Source: Bacteroidota bacterium (GTDB lineage Bacteria > Bacteroidota > Bacteroidia > Chitinophagales > UBA2359). Taken from it: DNA of 7,995 bases. Positions within the stretch are counted from its first letter, which is position 1; every line of letters begins with the position of its first letter. Where the stretch lies: NCBI GenBank assembly GCA_020631675.1, contig JAHDGT010000197.1, forward strand, positions 1-7,995, written 5' to 3'. Below the pieces are notes generated by a model, which saw only the letters and a list, made by a program, of their open reading frames with translations, was not told the origin of the DNA and searched no databases. A program made the translations under genes and the position numbers. Shown here piece after piece: positions 1 through 5,554 of the stretch.

Positions 1-53
1 CTCGCGACCCCAACCTTGGCAAGGTTGTGCTCTACCAGCTGAGCTACTTCTGC
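1..53 (-). tRNA. tRNA-Gly(GCC), 3' part cut by window edge
   Basis: The reverse strand reads from the acceptor strand GCAGAAG through the D arm (AGCTCAGCTGGTAGAGC) and an anticodon loop with GCC into the variable region and the start of the T arm. All 53 visible bases are identical to the matching part of the complete tRNA-Gly at 240-315. The T loop, 3' acceptor strand and CCA end lie outside the window. It is the third and last visible tRNA of the minus-strand cluster, about 70 bp after tRNA-Leu, and is probably co-transcribed with it. Confidence 0.93.
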
Positions 54-70
54 TGAAGCTAATGGTAAAT

Positions 71-106
71 ATAGAGTGCTTTGCTATAAATAGAAAGCGA
101 GTCTAT
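71..106. other. Hairpin between tRNA-Leu and tRNA-Gly
   Basis: The arms ATAGA (71-75) and TCTAT (102-106) pair. Inside them GCTTT (78-82) pairs with AAAGC (94-98), and CTAT (84-87) pairs with ATAG (90-93), with small bulges. On the plus strand the hairpin is followed by seven T (108-114), so it has the form of an intrinsic terminator pointing away from any visible gene. On the minus strand, the tRNA strand, it would be a stem-loop in the 70-nt spacer of the precursor, perhaps a processing signal. The structure is seen; either role is inferred. Confidence 0.45.
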
Positions 107-123
107 ATTTTTTTAATGAAAAG

Positions 124-208
124 TGCCCAGGGCGGGAATCGAACCCGCACTCCTTTAAGGGGAACAGGATTTTAAGTCCTGCGTGTCTACCAGTTCCACC
201 ACCTGGGC
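124..208 (-). tRNA. tRNA-Leu(UAA)
   Basis: The reverse strand gives a class II tRNA. The acceptor strands GCCCAGG and CCTGGGC pair fully. The anticodon stem CAGGA/TCCTG encloses the loop CTTAAAA, giving anticodon UAA, which reads UUA leucine codons. A long variable arm (TTCCCCTTAAAGGAGT) and a T arm GCGGG-TTCGATT-CCCGC follow. The discriminator base is A at 124. The next genomic bases read CTT, so the CCA end is not encoded and must be added by tRNA nucleotidyltransferase, unlike in the adjacent complete tRNA-Gly. Confidence 0.95.
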
Positions 209-239
209 CTGATCATTACCATCTTTCAAAAAAGAAGAA

Positions 240-315
240 TGGAGCAGAAGACGAGATTCGAACTCGCGACCCCAACCTTGGCAAGGTTGTGCTCTACCAG
301 CTGAGCTACTTCTGC
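240..315 (-). tRNA. tRNA-Gly(GCC), complete
   Basis: The reverse strand folds as a normal class I tRNA. The acceptor arms are GCAGAAG and CTTCTGC, the anticodon stem-loop centres on GCC, and the T arm is GCGAG-TTCGAAT-CTCGT with one G-U pair. The discriminator is T, and CCA is encoded at 240-242. It is the first tRNA of the cluster in transcription order, 31 bp ahead of tRNA-Leu and about 45 nt downstream of a Bacteroidota-type promoter. The plus strand here shows the usual antisense look of a tRNA block and no gene. Confidence 0.96.
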
Positions 316-360
316 TTAATAAGATTGTAAAGAACAAACACTCTTTTTCCGAGTGGGCTG

Positions 361-393
361 CAAATATACGTCAATTGGATTCTATTTCTAAAA
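361..393 (-). promoter_or_regulatory. Promoter of the tRNA cluster (TATATTTG)
   Basis: The reverse complement of 361-368 is TATATTTG, an exact fit to the Bacteroidota -7 consensus TAnnTTTG. A TTTT tract about 20 nt further upstream (near 390-393) could serve as the -33 element, although a clean TTG is not present at the best spacing. Transcription would start near 355, about 40 nt before the first tRNA. The leader would begin with a small hairpin (CACTC 343-339 with GAGTG 355-351, opposite strand). Confidence 0.6.
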
Positions 394-410
394 CTTTTTT
401 GAAAAGTTTT
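390..410. repeat. AT-rich palindrome upstream of the tRNA promoter
   Basis: AAAACTTTT (390-398) and AAAAGTTTT (402-410) form a perfect 9-bp inverted repeat around a 3-nt centre. It overlaps or abuts the expected -33 region of the minus-strand tRNA promoter. It could be an operator or an UP-element-like A/T tract that strengthens a stable-RNA promoter. Either role is inferred from position only. Confidence 0.4.
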
Positions 411-522
411 TCAGCTTGCCCATAAGAATCTTTTTCAAAGCCATTTATGGTCTGTTTAACCAGAATATAGTGTTGAAGGTTCCTAAAGCTTTTACTTTTC
501 CTCAATTGAGTACTTGATTATG

Positions 523-530
523 TATATTCG
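523..530 (+). promoter_or_regulatory. Weak candidate mdh promoter (TATATTCG)
   Basis: TATATTCG differs by one base from the TAnnTTTG -7 consensus and lies 85 bp before the mdh start. A TTG at 506-508 is only 14 bp away, closer than usual; a T-rich stretch at 491-500 is better spaced. The rest of the 300-bp gap between the tRNA cluster and mdh (316-615) shows no gene-like frame and no further structure beyond the tRNA promoter and palindrome. Confidence 0.3.
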
Positions 531-615
531 CGTCGATTTTCAACTAAGGGTAACGATTTAGGCTGCTGTTTTGGGCATTTACTTCTGATTCGTTACGAAA
601 AAAGCAATACTAACC

Positions 616-1554
616 ATGAAAATTTCGGTTATAGGTGCCGGTAATGTAGGTGCTACGTGCGCGAATGTGATCGCTCATGCGAATTTCGCGAAGGAAGTTG
701 TTCTTCTTGATATCAAAGAAGGTATCGCAGAGGGTAAAGCCTTGGATATGTGGGAAACATCTCCGATCAACTCTTACAGCACCATGACTACGGGTGTGAC
801 GAATGATTATACGGCTACTGCTGGTTCTGATATCACGATCATCACAAGTGGTATTCCTCGTCGCCCGGGTATGAGTCGTGATGACTTGATCAGCACGAAC
901 GCTAAGATCGTAAAGTCGGTTACAGATAGCGTGATCGCGCATTCACCTGACACGATCATCATCGTAGTGGCGAACCCATTGGATGTAATGACTTACTGTG
1001 CTTACTTGACTTCTAAGTCGCCTAGAACCAAAGTAATGGGTATGGCAGGTATCTTAGATACCGCACGTTACCGTTCTTTCTTAGCGATGGAGTTAGGTGT
1101 TTCTCCGCGCGATATTCAAGCGGTATTGATGGGAGGTCATGGTGATACTATGGTACCATTACCGCGTTATACAACTGTTGCGGGTATTCCTGTTACTGAA
1201 TTAGTAGATGCGGATCGTTTAGACGCGATCGTACAACGTACTAAGAAAGGTGGAGGTGAATTGGTTAAGCTAATGGGAACATCAGCTTGGTACGCTCCAG
1301 GTGCTGCTGCTGCTCAAATGGCGGAAACGATCGCTAAAGACGAGCGTCGTATTTTCCCATGTTGTACTTGGTTAGATGGGGAGTATGGCTTGAAAGATAT
1401 CTTCTTAGGTGTACCTGTTGTTTTAGGTAAAAACGGTATCGAGAAGATCTTAGAATTAGATTTGAATGATGAAGAAAAAGCGATGTTAAACACTTCTGCG
1501 GACGCGGTTCGTGGCGTAATGAAGGTGTTGGATGATATGAATTTATTCAGCTAA
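616..1554 (+). CDS. mdh: Malate dehydrogenase (LDH-like, NAD-dependent)
   Basis: This 312-residue cytoplasmic enzyme interconverts malate and oxaloacetate with NAD in the TCA cycle. An N-terminal Rossmann fold starts at once with GAGNVG (residues 7-12), and the acid D32 in LLDI favours NAD over NADP. The substrate loop RRPGMSR (82-88) supplies the arginines that select a dicarboxylate; lactate dehydrogenases usually have glutamine at the key position. VANPLD (118-123), ILDTAR (146-151) and GGHGDTMV (173-180) follow, giving the catalytic pair D148/H175 and substrate-binding R151. The length is normal for the LDH-like MDH group. The first ATG is chosen because the dinucleotide-binding strand begins at residue 2. 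There is no clear ribosome-binding site, only A-rich sequence. The gene stands alone on the plus strand and ends in a strong terminator. Lactate dehydrogenase is the main alternative and is disfavoured by the arginine loop. Confidence 0.97.
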   Translation: MKISVIGAGNVGATCANVIAHANFAKEVVLLDIKEGIAEGKALDMWETSPINSYSTMTTGVTNDYTATAGSDITIITSGIPRRPGMSRDDLISTNAKIVKSVTDSVIAHSPDTIIIVVANPLDVMTYCAYLTSKSPRTKVMGMAGILDTARYRSFLAMELGVSPRDIQAVLMGGHGDTMVPLPRYTTVAGIPVTELVDADRLDAIVQRTKKGGGELVKLMGTSAWYAPGAAAAQMAETIAKDERRIFPCCTWLDGEYGLKDIFLGVPVVLGKNGIEKILELDLNDEEKAMLNTSADAVRGVMKVLDDMNLFS

Positions 1555-1579
1555 GCATCTGATTTCTGATTAAAATTAG

Positions 1580-1618
1580 AAAGCCTCTGGTGATATATTT
1601 TCACCAGAGGCTTTTTTT
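1580..1618. terminator. Bidirectional intrinsic terminator between mdh and the converging gene
   Basis: A perfect 14-bp stem (1580-1593 with 1601-1614) closes a 7-nt loop. On the plus strand the stem runs directly into a T7 tract (1612-1618) and more T-rich sequence, 26 bp after the mdh stop. On the minus strand it lies about 30 bp after the stop of the 196-residue gene and is followed by a T-rich but interrupted stretch, so it can end both converging transcripts. It should be strongest for mdh. Confidence 0.9.
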
Positions 1619-1646
1619 GTTTTTGTGTTATGTAAGAATAGCGATA

Positions 1647-2237
1647 TTACTCGTCAAACTCGAAGTTAATGGCGGGTGCGGAATAGGAAGACTTGTATTT
1701 TTCTTTCAGTTCTTCACTGATATTCACTTCACCACAATCGTTACAATCATTATTCACATTTTCAACACTGTATACAGGTGGTTCCGTTTTACAATCACCC
1801 GTATTAAAGTTCTTGTTGAATACTTTGGTTTCATAACCGCTTTTAGTACCCGTGACAACATAATTCATTTTTGCCAGAGCATCGACTAATGTCGGTGTTT
1901 CAAAGGCAGCATCTTGATCGGGATCACTGAAAAGCACTACGCGTTTGTCAACTACACTGGATTGACAGGCGTAAGCTCCTTTGATCGACAAAAGGTATTT
2001 TTCAATGGTGACGATATCTTCTTTGGTGAAGGGAATGATTCTATTTCTTTCGTCCACTTTCTTGAAATGTAAGCGAGTCGATTTTACTCTTAACTCGACA
2101 TCTTGACTTCTTTTCTCTAATTCGGAATTGGTAACGGTTCTACTGAAACGCTCAAATTTTTGTTGCGCTTGTAAAGCCGTAAGACTCAAAAGTGAGAGGA
2201 ACAAGAAGAGAATGAGTGTGTGTGTAAAGTGTTTCAT
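1647..2237 (-). CDS. Exported protein of unknown function, 196 residues
   Basis: I do not recognise a family. The N-terminus is a typical Sec signal peptide: a short basic start (MKH), a long leucine/phenylalanine core at about residues 8-21, and a likely cleavage after LQA at residue 24. There is no lipobox cysteine, so the protein is probably soluble in the periplasm or secreted. The mature part is charged and probably mixed alpha/beta. It has a helical stretch around EDIVTIEKYLLSIKG (73-87) and four cysteines at 91, 149, 165 and 168, the last two in a CNDC motif that could form disulfides or bind a metal. The acidic C-terminus has no T9SS sorting domain. The gene appears monocistronic: its own TATATTTG promoter lies about 60 bp upstream, and it shares a terminator with mdh. 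Coding status rests on the signal peptide, promoter and terminator framing. Confidence 0.85.
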   Translation of the reverse strand: MKHFTHTLILFLFLSLLSLTALQAQQKFERFSRTVTNSELEKRSQDVELRVKSTRLHFKKVDERNRIIPFTKEDIVTIEKYLLSIKGAYACQSSVVDKRVVLFSDPDQDAAFETPTLVDALAKMNYVVTGTKSGYETKVFNKNFNTGDCKTEPPVYSVENVNNDCNDCGEVNISEELKEKYKSSYSAPAINFEFDE

Positions 2238-2295
2238 AAAACGAGGGGATGTCGTAAGACAGATAGTTGATCTTATTATGTAACTATTGTTACAC

Positions 2296-2303
2296 CAAAT
2301 ATA
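2296..2303 (-). promoter_or_regulatory. Promoter of the 196-residue exported protein gene (TATATTTG)
   Basis: The reverse complement is TATATTTG, identical to the -7 element of the tRNA cluster and matching the Bacteroidota consensus TAnnTTTG. It lies 58 bp before the start codon, leaving a leader of roughly 50 nt. A TTT about 20 bp further upstream may serve as the -33 element. A TTG also occurs but is only 10 bp away. Confidence 0.6.
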
Positions 2304-2327
2304 GGGGATAAATCAATAAAAGTAAAG

Positions 2328-2348
2328 TGCTTTAGCTTGCTAAATGCA
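2328..2348 (-). terminator. Weak terminator-like hairpin after the LysM gene
   Basis: On the minus strand TGC plus TTTAG (with one bulged base) pairs with CTAAA plus GCA around a CAAG loop. T-rich sequence (CTTTACTTTTATTG) follows. It lies about 60 bp after the LysM gene stop and overlaps the presumed -33 region of the next gene. The stem is short and AT-rich, so termination here would be partial at best. Confidence 0.3.
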
Positions 2349-2405
2349 GAATGAGAATAAACGTGAATGTGTTAAAAATTCAATCAGAAAATGATGCCAG
2401 AACTT

Positions 2406-5192
2406 TTAAATAGGCGTTTTATATGTACTTAATCCGCTGTTTTGATAGATGTCCGCAACACGGTATTTCACTCTACTATCTCCAACTTTTATGATTTCTT
2501 TGACCAATGCTTTTTCATCAATATTGTAGATGCCGTGTGTAGAAGTGATTCCTTTTTGTGTCGCCACGGCTTTAATGGCATGAGTGAAATGATCACGGGC
2601 TTTAACCACCCATTGATTGACCGTAATGTCAATTAAAATGGTGATTCCCATTTCAGAGCGTATTATTTTTTGAATAGGTACATCGTCTATCAAAATCCAT
2701 TGCCCGTTCACATTATGAGAGAAATTCAAGAGGAATTCCAATGCGGGAAGCACATAGCGCATTTGTGCCGAACGTATCTGTGCTTTTTGGATAACCGGGT
2801 CATAACTGGCTCTCAAAAATGCGCCTAATAATCGTTTATCAGCACTAATTCTTTTTTCCGCATTTTCACTTCTTAAAACACTTCCATCATTAGCATCTAT
2901 GAGTACGATTTGTGCGAATTTTATCTTTCCCTGCTCAATACTGTACTCCACATCGATACCATATCGCTGAAAATAAAACTCAAATTCTTTCGGATATTCG
3001 TTTTTGATCAAAGATAAGAGTGGTGCTAAGCCTCTATTTCCGCCTGCGAATTGAATGAATCCATAAGAAAGGATCGCTTTGTCGTAAGTATTCAACGCGT
3101 CAAAATTCCCCTCATGTTGGGAAACATATTGTAAGGCTCTGGCTTGTGCCGCACTAAGCCCTAAACTAAGGTAGGTATGCAAAGGCAGTTTTCGCGGACT
3201 TAATGTACCCAAATAAGCGATGCCGTCCGTATTAATGGTGAACGGACTTCTTACAAAGTTTTTGAAAACAACATTGGCAATAGGCTGATTGGAATCTGGT
3301 GTGTTGAATTGTAATTGATGCTCTTGATAATTCTTAAGAAAATTAAAAGTCAGGTCGTTCGGATTGATGATGCCAAAGGTATAGGTCAGGTCGGTATTCC
3401 ACTGTTCGTGTTGCGCCCAATACTTTACTTTCCTCTCCTGAAACTTTTTGATCGCTTGTATGGTTTTGCTGATCTTATTGAAACCAGATACGCCACCATG
3501 GTTCACACTTTCCCCATGTGTCGCAGCTAAATACCCTAACTGCACCAGCCTTTCTTGGACTCTGTTAATATCATCCGCGTAATTTCCCGTGGTGGTTTCG
3601 CCTACAGGATCTTGTAATGGAAGGTCGAACAGTTTCGCACCATCAGAGAACGTCCATTGAAAATCTAATAAGTTCTGACGAATGGCGAATTGACTTTCTT
3701 CGTTAGCACTAGGAATAGCGATATCCAATAACATCAACTTACTAGAATCGGGTAGCAGTAAAGCGTCAGCTATGTGATCGCTCAGTAAAGTAGACTCGAA
3801 TTTTTCAATACAAAAAATGGTATTCGGAATACTGGCGTCAGCTAGCTTCTCTTTATTCACTTCAGCAGGCATTTCGCTTTGCAATGTGCTTTGTTCTGCA
3901 AAGTTTAATTCGATCAACCTATTTTGTACCATCAGTACATCTTCCGCGAAGTTCTGCCCGTTTTTACCTACAGAGCCAGTTATCTTTAATGTGGGTTTAT
4001 ACTCTAAATCCTGACGCACATTCGGCATCATTTGCACTTCTTCTTCTCCAACGATCAACTTTTGCCCCACTAGTAAATTGTCATTGCGCAATTTGTTTTT
4101 CTGGCGGATATCCGAGGCTGTTGTGCCGAATCTTTCGGCTATGCTATTAAGCGTGTCTCCACCTTTGACCACATAAATGATAGGCACCTTACTATAACCG
4201 CTATTCTCAATAGGAGCGGGTGGGGCTGGAATTTCAGCGGTATGGCCTGGACCTAAAATGGGAACAAATATCCGCTGCCCTATGAATAGCGAATTATTGG
4301 TGAGGTTGTTCAAGTTAATGATCAGCTCAACAGATGTGTTGAAATGCTGGGCTATTCTCGCCAATGAGTCACCAGGAAGGACGGTATAAGTTGTTGTTAC
4401 CGCACTGGTATTCCCGCCGCTGGGTACTCTCAATTTTTGACCTATGAATAAGTTGTTACCTGTTAAGCCATTAATGCTTTTCAACACCTCTACCGAAACA
4501 CTATGTAATTGTGCGATTTTATAGAGGGAGTCACCCGATTTTACCACATAAGAGGTGTAGATCGTGGAGGTGCTGGGAGATTCGCTTACTTCGATCTTTA
4601 AACGTTGACCAACAGCCAATAAATCAGTAGGAAGGTTATTTAACTGTCTAATAGCAGCAATAGTAGAGTGGTGTTTTTGGGCGATTTTAAACAGTGAATC
4701 GCCAGATTTCACCGTATAATAGATCAGCTTGGTATTACTACTCGGTGGTGTGAAAATCGTGTCATCTATACCAGAACCTGTAGTGCTATTGTTCGTATTT
4801 GTTGAGTTAGAATTAGTATTGGTATTGGTATTTGTAGGCGTATCAATATTGCTTGGAGGCGTGATTTGACCATCAGAAGCATCGCCACGTCCATCCACAT
4901 CAGGCACGCGAAGCCTTTGACCTATTTTCAAGGCATTAGATGAAAGCTCATTCAATCCCTTAATAGCCTCAATATTGGTGTTGTATCGTTGAGCGATTCT
5001 AAACAGAGAATCTCCAGCTTGTACGATATAGATCGTACTGTTTTTCACACCCGCTAAAGGTATCGTTAAAGTCTGCCCTAATTGCAAATCATTACCACTC
5101 AGTGAATTACTAGTAGTTAACTCGCTAAGCTTAACATCAAACTTTTTCGCGATGCTGTATAAAGTATCCCCTGCTACAACGGTGTATTGCAT
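2406..5192 (-). CDS. Multi-LysM protein with peptidoglycan-binding-like segments and a lysozyme/chitosanase-like C-terminal region
   Basis: Residue numbers count from an in-frame upstream ATG at 5231; the start chosen here is residue 14 (MQYTVVAGDTLYSIA), which puts the first LysM domain at the N-terminus, as in other LysM proteins without a leader. The upstream ATG sits inside a leader hairpin, and the 13 extra residues do not form a signal peptide. Six LysM domains (about 15-58, 67-110, 170-213, 226-270, 280-324, 351-394) each show xVxxGDxLxxIA and a closing GQxLxVP-like motif; a Thr/Asn linker (133-151) separates the second and third. Segments at about 416-478 and 545-600 resemble peptidoglycan-binding domains (VQNRLIEL; VQERLVQLGYL then IQAIKKFQ). 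About 690-935 resembles lysozyme/GH46 chitosanase-like folds: HEGNFDALNTYD, then SYGFIQFAGG and DITVNQW, with E707 and D717 as candidate catalytic acids. LysM domains bind N-acetylglucosamine polymers, so a cell-wall or chitin-like substrate is likely. Export route and enzyme activity are unproven. Confidence 0.88.
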   Translation of the reverse strand: MQYTVVAGDTLYSIAKKFDVKLSELTTSNSLSGNDLQLGQTLTIPLAGVKNSTIYIVQAGDSLFRIAQRYNTNIEAIKGLNELSSNALKIGQRLRVPDVDGRGDASDGQITPPSNIDTPTNTNTNTNSNSTNTNNSTTGSGIDDTIFTPPSSNTKLIYYTVKSGDSLFKIAQKHHSTIAAIRQLNNLPTDLLAVGQRLKIEVSESPSTSTIYTSYVVKSGDSLYKIAQLHSVSVEVLKSINGLTGNNLFIGQKLRVPSGGNTSAVTTTYTVLPGDSLARIAQHFNTSVELIINLNNLTNNSLFIGQRIFVPILGPGHTAEIPAPPAPIENSGYSKVPIIYVVKGGDTLNSIAERFGTTASDIRQKNKLRNDNLLVGQKLIVGEEEVQMMPNVRQDLEYKPTLKITGSVGKNGQNFAEDVLMVQNRLIELNFAEQSTLQSEMPAEVNKEKLADASIPNTIFCIEKFESTLLSDHIADALLLPDSSKLMLLDIAIPSANEESQFAIRQNLLDFQWTFSDGAKLFDLPLQDPVGETTTGNYADDINRVQERLVQLGYLAATHGESVNHGGVSGFNKISKTIQAIKKFQERKVKYWAQHEQWNTDLTYTFGIINPNDLTFNFLKNYQEHQLQFNTPDSNQPIANVVFKNFVRSPFTINTDGIAYLGTLSPRKLPLHTYLSLGLSAAQARALQYVSQHEGNFDALNTYDKAILSYGFIQFAGGNRGLAPLLSLIKNEYPKEFEFYFQRYGIDVEYSIEQGKIKFAQIVLIDANDGSVLRSENAEKRISADKRLLGAFLRASYDPVIQKAQIRSAQMRYVLPALEFLLNFSHNVNGQWILIDDVPIQKIIRSEMGITILIDITVNQWVVKARDHFTHAIKAVATQKGITSTHGIYNIDEKALVKEIIKVGDSRVKYRVADIYQNSGLSTYKTPI
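4782..4835 (-). repeat. Short Thr/Asn codon repeat in the LysM protein linker
   Basis: Residues 133-150 of the LysM protein (numbered from the upstream ATG) are almost only Thr, Asn and Ser. On the plus strand this shows as near-repeats of TATTGG/TATTTG. It is a flexible linker between the second and third LysM domains. The repeat is short and imperfect, and because the units are 6 bp, slippage would change linker length without shifting the frame. Confidence 0.6.
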
Positions 5193-5207
5193 ACCTGAAT
5201 AGAAACT

Positions 5208-5242
5208 AAAAAAACGTTCAAACCGAATCATCGATTTGAACG
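5208..5242 (-). promoter_or_regulatory. Terminator-like leader hairpin (possible attenuator) before the LysM gene
   Basis: On the minus strand a 12-bp stem (5242-5231 with 5226-5215, one G-U pair) closes a TGAT loop and is followed at once by seven T (5214-5208). This is the form of an intrinsic terminator. It ends only 15 nt before the chosen LysM start codon (5192), and the upstream in-frame ATG (5231-5229) lies at the tip of the stem and loop. It may be an attenuator, a 5'-end stabilising stem, or the end of an upstream transcript. The structure is seen; the function is inferred. Confidence 0.6.
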
Positions 5243-5250
5243 CTAATATA
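5243..5250 (-). promoter_or_regulatory. Weak candidate LysM gene promoter (TATATTAG)
   Basis: The reverse complement TATATTAG is one base off TAnnTTTG, and a TTTT lies about 22 bp upstream. It abuts the leader hairpin, so a start 5-7 nt downstream would fall in the hairpin's first arm and shorten the stem. That conflict keeps confidence low. Confidence 0.25.
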
Positions 5251-5321
5251 TCAATTAATACTTGTCCTGACTAAAATTTGACATTAAAGCAGTCGTTGTT
5301 ATGTATAGATGTTTAGGCTGC

Positions 5322-5375
5322 GCCCCACAGAGAAAAAGCAGATCCAATAAGTGATCTGCTTTTTCTCTGTGGGGC
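5322..5375. terminator. Perfect 23-bp inverted repeat, bidirectional terminator-like
   Basis: The arms 5322-5344 and 5353-5375 are perfect reverse complements around an 8-nt loop (CAATAAGT). The core GCAGATC/GATCTGC stem has A5 before it and T5 after it on both strands, the usual form of a bidirectional intrinsic terminator, and the pairing extends a further 11 bp beyond those tracts. It is the best candidate to end the minus-strand protease transcript, about 180 bp after its stop, insulating the LysM gene. Confidence 0.65.
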
Positions 5376-5511
5376 CGGGCTATTCGCTAAAATTCAGCGG
5401 CTGCCTGCTGCTTCGTGGCAGGGCTAAAAATGGCTACCTCTGGGCCGCCTTTTTAGCCCGCCACTCAGGGCGCATTCACCCGCTTCATTACCGCTACTAT
5501 CCCTCGCAGGG
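5376..5511 (+). repeat. GC-rich intergenic repeat element, copy A
   Basis: This stretch is clearly more GC-rich than its surroundings and has no convincing coding frame. Its right part (5458-5504) matches the reverse complement of 7947-7993 at 41 of 47 bases, so it belongs to an intergenic repeat family. The left part holds the A/T-tract hairpin 5421-5459 and an ATTCAGCGGCT string (5392-5402) that also occurs in copy B. The right end closes with a small CCCT/AGGG hairpin (5501-5511). The left boundary is a guess; only 5458-5504 is supported by the second copy. Confidence 0.6.
5421..5459. terminator. Hairpin with A/T tracts inside the stem
   Basis: GGGCTAAAAA (5421-5430) pairs perfectly with TTTTTAGCCC (5450-5459), and an inner GGC/GCC pairing (5432-5434 with 5447-5449) adds to it. 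As in the larger palindrome at 5322-5375, a short GC core is flanked by A5 and T5 on either strand. It lies about 95 bp after the protease stop and could be its first terminator, or part of the intergenic repeat. Confidence 0.45.
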
Positions 5512-5554
5512 AAGGAGTTGCTAATTTTGAATGAAAACGCCAATCATGTTTTGT

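Noticed and set aside
155..337. Minus-strand open frame of 60 codons over the tRNAs
   Set aside because: It runs through tRNA-Leu and tRNA-Gly sequence and its translation is tRNA-derived; tRNA blocks often leave such frames open.
610..942. Minus-strand open frame of 110 codons opposite mdh
   Set aside because: It lies wholly antisense to the conserved N-terminal half of mdh, and its arginine- and histidine-rich translation resembles no protein.
1590..1889. Plus-strand open frame opposite the exported-protein gene
   Set aside because: It begins inside the terminator hairpin and is antisense to a gene with a clear signal peptide.
3315..4150. Several plus-strand open frames opposite the LysM gene
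   Set aside because: They are antisense to a continuous coding frame with recognisable domains and have no promoter or coherent composition.
2406..5231. Longer start of the LysM gene at 5231
   Set aside because: The ATG is buried in a terminator-like hairpin and the 13 extra residues are neither a signal peptide nor part of the LysM fold; the frame itself stays open, so it is not fully excluded.
5376..5554. A small gene or CRISPR-like array in the GC-rich intergenic stretch
   Set aside because: No regularly spaced direct repeats and no plausible coding frame; the region is explained by hairpins and one intergenic repeat.
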